Notes under the pieces: generated by a model
The model's database searches: none
Told to the model about the DNA's origin: nothing
What the model saw: the letters and a program-made list of their open reading frames with translations, nothing else
Position numbers and translations under genes: made by a program
Shown: in pieces, positions 30,001 to 37,701 of the stretch
Layout of the letters: each line of letters begins with the position of its first letter
Numbering within the stretch: the stretch's first letter is position 1
DNA from: Ensifer sp. LCM 4579
GTDB lineage: Bacteria > Pseudomonadota > Alphaproteobacteria > Rhizobiales > Rhizobiaceae
Length of the DNA stretch: 55,733 nucleotides
Assembly (NCBI RefSeq): GCF_001854885.1
Contig: NZ_MDDV01000020.1
Span: 1-55,733, forward strand
Reading direction: 5' to 3'

Positions 30001-33000
30001 CGAGACGGAGGACCAGCTCGTCGTCTCCGAAGAGGCGATCGGCGATATGCGCAAGATAGCCCGGCGGACCTGGCGCTATTTCGAGACCTTCGTCACCGCC
30101 GAGGGCAACTTCCTGCCGCCGGACAATTTCCAGGAAACGCCGCAGCCGGTCTTGGCGGAGCGCACGTCGCCCACGAATATCGGCGTCTATCTGCTTTCGG
30201 TGATGTCGGCGCGTTCCTTCGGCTGGACCGGCTTCGAGGAGACGATCACGCGGCTCGAGCAGACGATCGCCACCATCGACCGCATGCCGAAATATCGCGG
30301 GCATCTTTTCAACTGGTACCGCACCCGCACGCTTGAAGTCATGGAACCACGCTATGTCTCCTCCGTCGACAGCGGCAATCTGGCCGGGCATCTGATCGCG
30401 GTCTCGTCAATGTGCCGCGAATGGGCGGAGGCGCCCTCCGCCCATGTTCAGGGCAATCTCGACGGTCTTGGCGATGTCGCTGCCATCCTTGCGGAAATGC
30501 TGGCGGAACTGCCCGACGACCGCAAGACCGTGCGGCCGCTCCGGCGCCTGATCGAAGAGCGCATCGCCGGCTTCCAGAATGCGCTTGCCTCGGTCAAGCG
30601 CGAGCACGAATTCGCCTCCATCCGCGTGATCAACCTGGCTGTGCTTGCGCGCGACATGCACAAGCTGACGGTCAATCTCGACCATGAGGTGCGCACGCAG
30701 CAGACGGGCGAGGTGGCGAAATGGGCGGGTTCGCTGGTGGCGACCTGCGAAGCGCATATTGCCGACGGCGTCTTTGACCTCGGCGCGATCGAGGCACTGC
30801 GCCAGCGGCTGCTGGTTCTCAAGGAGCGCGCCCGCGACATCGCCTTCTCGATGGATTTCGGCTTCCTGTTCCGGCCGGAGCGGCGGCTGCTCTCCATTGG
30901 CTACCGTGTGAACGCCAACGAACTCGACGAGGCCTGCTACGACCTGCTCGCATCGGAAGCGCGGCTGACGAGCCTTTTCGCCATCGCCAAGGGGGACCTG
31001 CCGACCGAGCACTGGTACAAGCTCGGCCGACCCGTCGTGCCGGTCGGCGCGCGCGGCGCGCTCGTCTCCTGGTCCGGCTCGATGTTCGAATATCTGATGC
31101 CGCCGCTCGTCATGCAGGAGCGCCAGGGCGGCATTCTCAACCAGACCAACAACCTGGTGGTACAGGAGCAGATCAATCACGGCCGACGCCTCGGAACGCC
31201 CTGGGGCATTTCCGAGGCCGCGTTCAACGCGCGTGACCATGAGCTGACCTATCAATACACGAATTTCGGCGTGCCGACGCTGGGCCTCAAGCGCGGCCTC
31301 GGCCAGAATGCGGTGATCGCCCCCTATGCGTCGATCCTCGCCTGCATGTACGATCCGAAGGCGGCGCTTGCCAATCTGGCGCGGCTGAGGGCGCTCGGCG
31401 CGCTCGGTGCCTATGGCTACCACGACGCCGTCGATTTCACGCCGACCCGCGTGCCCGAGGGGCAGACTTGCGCCGTCGTGCGCAACTATTACGCGCACCA
31501 TCACGGCATGTCGATCGCGGCGATCGCCAACGTCGTCTTCAATGGACAGCTGCGCGAGTGGTTCCACGCCGATCCGGTGATCGAGGCCGCCGAGCTCCTG
31601 CTGCAGGAGAAGGCGCCGCGCGACATTCCGGTGATGGCCGCCAAGCGCGAGCCGGAATCACTCGGCAAAGGCCAGGCCGATCTCCTGCGTCCGGAGGTCC
31701 GCGCCATCGAAGATCCGCTGATGCAGGACCGCGAAACGGTCTTCCTGTCGAACGGCCATTACTCGATCATGCTGACGGCGACGGGCGCCGGTTATGCCCG
31801 CTGGAACGGACAGGCGGTCACCCGCTGGCAGCCGGATCCCGTGGAAGACAGGACCGGAACCTTCATCTTCCTGCGCGACACGGTGAGCGGGGAATGGTGG
31901 TCGGCGACGGCAGAGCCGCGGCGCGCCCCGGGCGAAAAGACGCTGACGCGTTTCGGCGACGACAAGGCCGAGTTCGTCAAGATCGTCGGCGATCTGACGA
32001 GCGAGGTCGAATGCATCGTCGCGAGCGAGCACGATGCGGAAGGCCGCCGGTTGATCCTGCTCAATACGGGGCTGGAAGACCGCTTCATCGAGGTGACTTC
32101 CTACGCCGAACCGGTGCTCTCCCTGGAGGAGGCCGACAACGCCCACCCGGCTTTCTCGAAGATGTTCATCCGCACCGAGATCAGCGGCCAGGGCGACGTC
32201 ATCCGCGTCTCGCGCAACAAGCGCAGTCCGGGCGACCCGGATATCGCGGTCGCGCATCTCATCACCGACAATGCCGGTAGCGATCGCCACACCCAGGCGG
32301 AAACCGACCGGCGCCGCTTCCTCGGACAGGGCCGCACCCTATCCGAGGCGGCAGCTTTCGATGCCGGCGCTCAGCTCTCGGGCACCGACGGCTTCACGCT
32401 CGATCCGATCATGGCGCTTCGCCGCGTTGTGCGAGTCCCGGCTGGCAAAAAGGTAAGCGTCATCTTCTGGACGATCGCCGCCCCCGACCGCGAGGGTATC
32501 GACCGGGCGATCGATCGCTATCGCCACCCGGAAACCTTCAATCACGAACTGATCCACGCCTGGACGCGCAGCCAGGTGCAGATGCGCCATGTGGGCATCA
32601 CCTCCAAGGAGGCCGCGTCCTTCCAGATGCTCGGCCGCTATCTGGTTTATCCGGACATGCATCTCAGGGCGGACACCGCGACGGTGAAGGCGGGGCTTGC
32701 CACGCAGGCGGCACTTTGGCCACTGGCGATATCGGGCGATTTCCCGATCTTCTGCCTGAGGATCAACGATGAGGGCGATCTCGGCATCGCCCGCGAGGCG
32801 CTCCGCGCGCAGGAATACCTAAGGGCCCGCGGCATCACCGCCGATCTGGTGGTGATCAACGAACGGGCCTCGTCCTATGCGCAGAACCTGCAGCACACGC
32901 TCGACGCCATGTGCGAGAACTTGCGGCTGCGCGGCCTTTCCGACGGTCCGCGCCAGCACATCTTTGCGGTCCGCCGCGACCTGATGGAGCCGGAGACCTG

Positions 33001-35551
33001 GTCGACGCTGATCTCGGCCTCGCGCGCCGTTTTCCACGCCCGCAACGGCACCATCTCCGACCAGATCGCACGCGCGAGTACGCTTTATGCGAAGCCTCTG
33101 GAAAGCAGCGAAGAGACGACGCAGATGCTGCTGCCGGTGATGCAGGCGGGGGCCGAACGGCCGGCCGCCGCGATCAGCGGCGACGATCTCGAATTCTGGA
33201 ACGGCTTCGGCGGCTTTGCCGAGGACGGCCGCGAATATGTGATGCGGCTCAGAGGCGGCGAGGCGACGCCACAGCCGTGGATCAATGTCATCTCCAACGA
33301 GAGTTTCGGCTTCCACGTTTCGGCCGAGGGCGCGGCCTTCACCTGGAGCCGTAACTCGCGCGACTACCAGTTGACCCCCTGGACCAACGATACGGTCGTC
33401 AATGCGCCAGGCGAGGCGATCTTCATCCGCGACCTGAAGAGCGGCGCGGTGATGACACCCTATGCGGCGCTGTCGCGGCGCAAGTCCGTTGTCTTCGAGG
33501 CGCGCCACGGGCTCGGTTATTCTCTGTTCAGAAGCGCGCAGGACGGTTTGGAGATCGAGACGGCGCATGCCGTGCACCCGACCCTGCCGGCGAAGCTCGT
33601 CCGTGTTTCCATCCGCAACCGCGGCTCCGCGAAGCGCAAGCTTCGGCTCTACGGCTATGCCGAATGGGTTCTCGGCAACGATCGCGGCCGCACGGCGCCC
33701 TTCGTGGTGACGGAGTGGCAGGAGCCGGCTGCCGCGCTGCTCGCGACCAATCCCTTCAGCATCGACTATGCGGGCCGGGCGGCGTTCTTTGCGATCGACG
33801 GTGACGTTGCGAGCTATACGGCGAGCCGGCGCGAATTCCTCGGCCGGGCCGGCGGCATTTTCGCCCCACAGGCGGTGCTGTCGGGGGCCGGCCTTACCGG
33901 CGCAACCGAGGTCGATGGCGACGCCTGTGCGGCGCTTGCGAGCGATCTTACCATCGAGCCGGGCGCGGAGCGGCAGATCACCTTCTTCCTCGGCGATGCC
34001 GACAACGCCGAAGCGGTGGAGGCGATCCTTGCGGAACTGCGCGCGTCCGCCTTCGATACGGTCGTGGAGACGGCAAAGGGCTTCTGGGCGGATTTCACCG
34101 GTACGGTAAAGGTCAAGACGCCGGATCGGGCCTTCGATCACATGATCAACCACTGGCTACCCTATCAGGCGCTCGGGTGCCGGATCATGGCCCGCTCGGC
34201 TTTCTATCAGGCGAGCGGCGCCTTCGGTTTCCGCGATCAGCTTCAGGATACGCTGGCCTTCCTCATTCACAAGCCGGAGCTTGCGCGCGCACAGATCCTC
34301 AACGCGGCTGCCCGGCAGTTCGTCGAGGGTGACGTGCAGCACTGGTGGCTGCCTGGCACGGGCGCGGGCGTGCGCACGATGATTTCCGACGACGTCGTAT
34401 GGCTCGCCCATGCGGTCGCCCATTATTGCGCCGTCACCGGCACGAAGGACATCCTCGATGAGGAGCTTGCCTTCCTGATCGGGCCGGCACTGGAAGAGGG
34501 GCAGCACGACAACTTCTTCAAGCCCGAGCTGGCGGAAGAGGTCGGCGACGTCTACGAACATTGCGCCCGCGCGCTCGACCTCGCGATCAAGCGGACGGGC
34601 GCCAATGGCCTGCCCCTGATCCTTGGCGGCGATTGGAACGACGGCATGAATCGCGTCGGCGAAGCGGGCGAGGGGACGAGCGTGTGGCTCGGCTGGTTTC
34701 TCGCCGGTACGCTCCGCGCCTTCCTGCCCTATGCGCGCGAACGCAGGGACCAGAGGCGGGTGACGCTTTGGGAACCGCATCTCGAGCTGGTAAAGCAGGC
34801 TCTCGAGGAAGCCGGCTGGGACGGCGACTACTATCGCCGCGGCTATTATGACGACGGCACGCCGCTCGGTTCGGCGACGGCCGAGGAATGCCGGATCGAC
34901 TCCATTGCCCAGTCCTGGAGCACGCTGTCGGGCGAAGGCGATGCGGAGCGGTCCAGGCGTGCGATGGATGCGGTCATGGCGGAACTGGTCGATCCGGAGA
35001 AACGCATCGTCCGCCTCTTCACCCCACCTCTCGCAAGGACCGAACAGGATCCGGGCTACATCAAGGCCTATCCGCCGGGCGTGCGCGAGAATGGCGGCCA
35101 ATACACCCATGCGGGCACCTGGGTCGCGCTGGCCTTTGCCGCCCAGGGGCGTGCGGAGGAAGCCTGGCGCGCATTCCAGATGCTGAACCCGGTGTCGCAT
35201 GCTCGCAGCCGCGAAGAGGCGGAGCATTACCGGGTCGAACCCTATGTGGTCGCGGCCGACATCTACGGCGAAGGTGCGCTTGCCGGCCGCGGCGGCTGGA
35301 CCTGGTATACGGGTTCGGCCGGCTGGCTCTACCGCGCCGGCGTCGAGGGCATCCTCGGCATTGGCCAGAAGGGCAAGAGGCTGGCGGTCCGACCGGTTCT
35401 GCCGGCCCATTGGGACGGGTACACCGCCGAGGTCCGGGTGAACGGCGCCACGCACCGGATTTCCGTTAGCCGCAATCCGAAAACCGGCGAACCGATCGTC
35501 AGCATCAATGACAGCATCACGAAGGACGCGCATGAGGGCGTGTTGCTGTAG
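27053..35551 (+). CDS. ndvB: Cyclic beta-1,2-glucan synthase NdvB
   Basis: The giant inner-membrane protein makes cyclic beta-1,2-glucans from UDP-glucose. ATG 27053 gives 2832 residues, the length I recall for S. meliloti NdvB; ATG 26930 or 26939 would add up to 41 residues. Membrane segments lie near 413-480, 813-856 and 936-980. The family 84 glycosyltransferase domain between them has LDSDTRL (Asp626, Asp628) and QHRWARGDWQ (QxxRW, 773-776). A middle glycoamylase-like region (about 1250-1520) is followed by the C-terminal GH94 phosphorylase-like part with GGDWNDGMNRVG (Asp2527, Asp2530), which sets ring size in homologues. The product acts in hypo-osmotic adaptation and root-nodule invasion. 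opgC and ndvA lie downstream on the other strand. Confidence 0.96.
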   Translation: MLQTTTPSSPAREPETRQIDYNDSIRASYFSIDDLRACGADLARIGVTSLPGFFPFEFRARHRENEKEIFRIYRVTAQDVETGAAITPAAEWLLDNHHVVEDAIQEVRRDFPRRFYRQLPTIAVSGVDLPRAMALAWLYVAHTHSNVSRESITAMVEGFQEHETFRIGELWALPSILRFVLIENLRRIAIRVERSRAMRLKANDVADQIVRLSEPEGCRALLAEYEALAADNTFIAQLLYRLRDGSQTAGVVIGWIEERLERRGTDVEEALVAEQNRLSSGNATMSNIIRSLREIDDTDWAVWFESVSKIDATLRAGSDYAALDFGSRNTYRDTIEKLARRSGHSEHEVTQIAIDMVEEARAAATVEAPLQEPNVGAFLVGERRNDLERRIGYSPSPLQRVIRVVRKLDWFAIAGPNILLTLLAMVAVYAFVDPMDIPSGAKLIMLLLFALPASEGAMGLFNTLVTLVVKPSRLVGYEFLDGIPQDARTLVAVPCLIAKRDHVDELVRNLEVHYLANPRGEIYFALVSDWADSKVEETPADHDVLEYAKREVASLSARYAYDGKTRFFLLHRRRLYNEAEGVWMGWERKRGKLHELNLLLRGDRDTSFLQGANTVPDGVQYVMTLDSDTRLMRDAVTKLVGKLYHPINRPVVNPKTQDVATGYSLLQPRVTPSLTTGSEASAFQRIFSANRGIDPYVFTVSDVYQDITGEGSFTGKGLYHVDAFEAALKGRVEENAVLSHDLLEGSYARCALVTDVELVEDFPIRYEVEMSRQHRWARGDWQLLPYIFNPSNGLSMLGRWKMYDNLRRSLIPVAWLVASVMGWYYMEPMEALIWQLVLIFSLFVAPTLSLISGLMPRRSDIVARAHIHAVLSEIQAANAQVALRIIFIAHNAAMMADAIVRSIYRTFVSRKLMLEWRTAAQVQSAGHGSISDYFRAMWAAPALAAVSLALAAISDTGLPFIGIPFALLWAFSPAVAWLVSQSAETEDQLVVSEEAIGDMRKIARRTWRYFETFVTAEGNFLPPDNFQETPQPVLAERTSPTNIGVYLLSVMSARSFGWTGFEETITRLEQTIATIDRMPKYRGHLFNWYRTRTLEVMEPRYVSSVDSGNLAGHLIAVSSMCREWAEAPSAHVQGNLDGLGDVAAILAEMLAELPDDRKTVRPLRRLIEERIAGFQNALASVKREHEFASIRVINLAVLARDMHKLTVNLDHEVRTQQTGEVAKWAGSLVATCEAHIADGVFDLGAIEALRQRLLVLKERARDIAFSMDFGFLFRPERRLLSIGYRVNANELDEACYDLLASEARLTSLFAIAKGDLPTEHWYKLGRPVVPVGARGALVSWSGSMFEYLMPPLVMQERQGGILNQTNNLVVQEQINHGRRLGTPWGISEAAFNARDHELTYQYTNFGVPTLGLKRGLGQNAVIAPYASILACMYDPKAALANLARLRALGALGAYGYHDAVDFTPTRVPEGQTCAVVRNYYAHHHGMSIAAIANVVFNGQLREWFHADPVIEAAELLLQEKAPRDIPVMAAKREPESLGKGQADLLRPEVRAIEDPLMQDRETVFLSNGHYSIMLTATGAGYARWNGQAVTRWQPDPVEDRTGTFIFLRDTVSGEWWSATAEPRRAPGEKTLTRFGDDKAEFVKIVGDLTSEVECIVASEHDAEGRRLILLNTGLEDRFIEVTSYAEPVLSLEEADNAHPAFSKMFIRTEISGQGDVIRVSRNKRSPGDPDIAVAHLITDNAGSDRHTQAETDRRRFLGQGRTLSEAAAFDAGAQLSGTDGFTLDPIMALRRVVRVPAGKKVSVIFWTIAAPDREGIDRAIDRYRHPETFNHELIHAWTRSQVQMRHVGITSKEAASFQMLGRYLVYPDMHLRADTATVKAGLATQAALWPLAISGDFPIFCLRINDEGDLGIAREALRAQEYLRARGITADLVVINERASSYAQNLQHTLDAMCENLRLRGLSDGPRQHIFAVRRDLMEPETWSTLISASRAVFHARNGTISDQIARASTLYAKPLESSEETTQMLLPVMQAGAERPAAAISGDDLEFWNGFGGFAEDGREYVMRLRGGEATPQPWINVISNESFGFHVSAEGAAFTWSRNSRDYQLTPWTNDTVVNAPGEAIFIRDLKSGAVMTPYAALSRRKSVVFEARHGLGYSLFRSAQDGLEIETAHAVHPTLPAKLVRVSIRNRGSAKRKLRLYGYAEWVLGNDRGRTAPFVVTEWQEPAAALLATNPFSIDYAGRAAFFAIDGDVASYTASRREFLGRAGGIFAPQAVLSGAGLTGATEVDGDACAALASDLTIEPGAERQITFFLGDADNAEAVEAILAELRASAFDTVVETAKGFWADFTGTVKVKTPDRAFDHMINHWLPYQALGCRIMARSAFYQASGAFGFRDQLQDTLAFLIHKPELARAQILNAAARQFVEGDVQHWWLPGTGAGVRTMISDDVVWLAHAVAHYCAVTGTKDILDEELAFLIGPALEEGQHDNFFKPELAEEVGDVYEHCARALDLAIKRTGANGLPLILGGDWNDGMNRVGEAGEGTSVWLGWFLAGTLRAFLPYARERRDQRRVTLWEPHLELVKQALEEAGWDGDYYRRGYYDDGTPLGSATAEECRIDSIAQSWSTLSGEGDAERSRRAMDAVMAELVDPEKRIVRLFTPPLARTEQDPGYIKAYPPGVRENGGQYTHAGTWVALAFAAQGRAEEAWRAFQMLNPVSHARSREEAEHYRVEPYVVAADIYGEGALAGRGGWTWYTGSAGWLYRAGVEGILGIGQKGKRLAVRPVLPAHWDGYTAEVRVNGATHRISVSRNPKTGEPIVSINDSITKDAHEGVLL

Positions 35552-35598
35552 GTCGCGGGTGCTGAGCAGGTGGTGGTGAGAGTAGAATGGCGGCCATC

Positions 35599-35627
35599 AT
35601 CCCCTCTGTCGGCCGGACAGAGGGGAT
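35599..35627 (+). terminator. Hairpin terminator after ndvB
   Basis: ATCCCCTCTGTC (35599-35610) pairs perfectly with GACAGAGGGGAT (35616-35627) around a GGCCG loop, 48 bases after the ndvB stop. The plus strand continues with AAAACC rather than a T-run. On the minus strand a short TTTT precedes the stem, so the hairpin is not a textbook intrinsic terminator in either direction. Confidence 0.5.
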
Positions 35628-35795
35628 AAAACCGCCTCCCTCTTGCCTTTACTCGCGAGTCGGCGGATGTCAGCTGCGAGGATAGCGGGAGATGAGCCGG
35701 CTTTCCTTGCATCGCTTTTCGAATGGTGACGGCTGGCGGTAAAGCAATCAGCTTGAGTGCGCGTACCTGGCTTGGCTATCCGAACCGAGCGCGAT

Positions 35796-36221
35796 TCAAT
35801 AGCTGGCTCTGTTGCGGCTTCTCGGATCGTCCGCCATCTTTTCCCGGTAGATATCTCCTTGCCTCGCCTTGCTGCGCCATGGACGGGCCTTTTGAAGCGG
35901 GATTTCGTAAGCCGGATCGTCCCGGTCGAGCACTGCAATTGCCAGCCCGGGCTCGGACGACGCGGAGCATCGATTGATCCATTGCCCGTCTGGGCCGATC
36001 ACCCCTGCAGGTCCTTTGTGAGCGGTTTGTGCCGGCGTCGCGGCACCTATCCAGACACAGTTCAGCGCTGCATTTGCCTGCAGTCCGATCTGGAAGTGCG
36101 TCGGTATACCGTAGGAGGAGAAGAGAACCGCATCCACGCCGAGGCGTTCGTACTCGGCGACCGCTGCCGCGTTGACCGAAATTTCGGGCGAAACGGGGAT
36201 CTGTGCTGTTGTCACTTTCAA
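35796..36221 (-). pseudogene. Carbon-nitrogen hydrolase (nitrilase family) remnant with internal deletion
   Basis: The frame starts with the N-terminal strand of a nitrilase-superfamily protein (KVTTAQIPVSPEISVNAA). It then jumps directly to C-terminal family sequence (VDAVLFSSYGIP, GPAGVIGPDGQW, ARPWRSKARQGDIY, DDPRSRNR). The central part that carries the catalytic Glu, Lys and Cys is missing, with the frame kept. I place the start at TTG 36221, with GGGGGCG upstream; an ATG at 36266 lies at the edge of a palindromic element. With about 141 residues against the usual 260-300 it should be inactive. A small functional derivative cannot be ruled out. Confidence 0.7.
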
Positions 36222-36272
36222 CGATGCGCCCCCATCTCTGCGAATCACAAAGACACCGGAGCGCATCTTACA

Positions 36273-36302
36273 GCGTTGCGCGTCTTTTCAGACGCGCAAC
36301 GC
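36273..36302. repeat. Intergenic palindromic element (copy 3)
   Basis: GCGTTGCGCGTCT pairs perfectly over 13 bp with AGACGCGCAACGC around a TTTC loop. The core is shared with 7665-7710 and 16245-16286. It lies between opgC and the nitrilase remnant and could terminate opgC transcription. Confidence 0.7.
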
Positions 36303-36370
36303 TTGCTGCAACTCTATGAAACTGCGCGTCGCGCTGAACGAACCGATCCAAGCCGATGTGGTCGAGATTC

Positions 36371-37528
36371 CTACGCCGCGGCGAGCGGCCTCGCCGTTCC
36401 CATTTCCTTCAGCCAGTCGAGATAATAGGCGTAGACGAAGTGCAGGCCGATGCCGGCGACGACGTACAGCGAGCCGGCGATCGGGTCCTTGTCGGTGACG
36501 AAGAGAAACACCTGCCCCGCCATGGCGAGGATCGTTCCGAAGATGAAGACCGGCAGCGAGTGCCGGCCGATCATCACCAGCGGATGATCGATGCGCAGCC
36601 GCGCCAGCTGGCTGACGCCGGGAATGATCGCAATGAGATGGGCGAGCGCCAGCACGTGCAGCAGCCGCGTCAGCGACAGGAAGGTCTTGTCGAAGCCGGT
36701 CAGCACCGCCGGCAGGCCGAAGGAAAAGTCGATGTGCCACCAGGAGAACTGGACCCAGCAGGCGGAGATGAAGACATAGGCGGCCGATAGCCCGATGAGC
36801 CAGGGGCTTCGCGGCAAGTGGCCGCCGGCGCGTACGTGGTTCATGCACAGAATACCGATCACGAAAAGGAACTGCCATGACCAGGGATTGAGGAACCAAT
36901 AGCCCTCGTCGAGAAAATTATATGGCACCAGCTTGAAGCAGCCGGCTGCAAGCCACAAAATTGCCGAGGCCGCAAACAGCAAGCGGGGGCTGATGGCATT
37001 CAGCCAGAGCATGGCCGGCAGCATCAGGAGCAACACGGCATACATGGACAGGATGTTGTTGTAGCCGAGCTGGTGGCCGAGGAGCACCATGGCGACGATG
37101 CCCTGTTCCGTCTGCTCGACGATTGGACGGATGTTGATTTCGCCGATCAGCTCCTGCCGGCCGAAATAGAGGGCGCCGGCGGAAAAGATCGCGAGCGTCA
37201 CGATGCTCGTCATGATGTGCGCGACATAGAGTGTCATGGCCCGCCGCCATGCCTTGAGCGTCGAAGCAAGACGTGCTCCGGCGACGAATTTGCGGCCATA
37301 GGCCGCGCCGACCGCAAGGCCGGAGATCAGCACGAAGGCCTCCGCCGAATCGGAAAAGCCGAAATTCTTGTGTGTGAGATATTCGAGATATTGGCCGGGC
37401 ACATGGTTGACGAAGATCGTCAGCAGACAGAGCGCCCGAAAGACGTCGAGGCGCGTGTCGCGGGTCGTCGCGCCGGGGCGGACGGCTTCCATTTGCTGTC
37501 TGGTGCTCTGAAAGGTCTTTTGCAGCAT
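36371..37528 (-). CDS. opgC: OpgC-family glucan acyltransferase (membrane protein)
   Basis: The 385-residue polytopic membrane protein of the OpgC family has about ten hydrophobic segments and the family's N-terminal LDVFRALCLLTIFVNHVPG motif. OpgC proteins add succinyl groups to osmoregulated periplasmic glucans in Rhodobacter and related bacteria. Its position between ndvB and ndvA strongly suggests it decorates the cyclic beta-1,2-glucan with an anionic substituent, though the donor and substituent cannot be read from sequence. The ATG follows TAGGATC. It is transcribed in the same direction as ndvA, 173 bases downstream of it, so could be expressed with it. Confidence 0.85.
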   Translation of the reverse strand: MLQKTFQSTRQQMEAVRPGATTRDTRLDVFRALCLLTIFVNHVPGQYLEYLTHKNFGFSDSAEAFVLISGLAVGAAYGRKFVAGARLASTLKAWRRAMTLYVAHIMTSIVTLAIFSAGALYFGRQELIGEINIRPIVEQTEQGIVAMVLLGHQLGYNNILSMYAVLLLMLPAMLWLNAISPRLLFAASAILWLAAGCFKLVPYNFLDEGYWFLNPWSWQFLFVIGILCMNHVRAGGHLPRSPWLIGLSAAYVFISACWVQFSWWHIDFSFGLPAVLTGFDKTFLSLTRLLHVLALAHLIAIIPGVSQLARLRIDHPLVMIGRHSLPVFIFGTILAMAGQVFLFVTDKDPIAGSLYVVAGIGLHFVYAYYLDWLKEMGTARPLAAA

Positions 37529-37584
37529 GCGATCCTAATCCAGGTTTGACGCCCCGCCCCACCCAGCAGCAAGCCTATGGCCGC

Positions 37585-37640
37585 TGCGGCAATTTGAGTT
37601 GCTGCGTGTCTTTTTGGAGCCGAGTCGATTCGACGAGACA
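37585..37640. repeat. Possible degenerate repeat remnant
   Basis: GCAATTTGAGTTGCTGCGTG followed by TCTTTTTGGAGCC and GAGTCGATTCGAC resembles the tail of the palindromic element family seen at 16225-16377. It lies between ndvA and opgC. The match is partial. Confidence 0.3.
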
Positions 37641-37701
37641 TGCAGAGGTTGAAACGGGACGGCGCCGCGCCCAAGGAGCCGGCGCCGTCGGGGTCGCAAA
37701 T

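Noticed and set aside
35757..36425. Open frame of 222 codons on the plus strand in the ndvB-opgC gap
   Set aside because: It is antisense to the nitrilase remnant, which has true family motifs, and it runs through a palindromic element.
36371..37528. Generic O-antigen/exopolysaccharide acyltransferase reading of opgC
   Set aside because: The N-terminal LDVFRALCLLTIFVNH segment and overall layout are of the OpgC group and the gene lies between ndvB and ndvA, so the glucan role is more likely.
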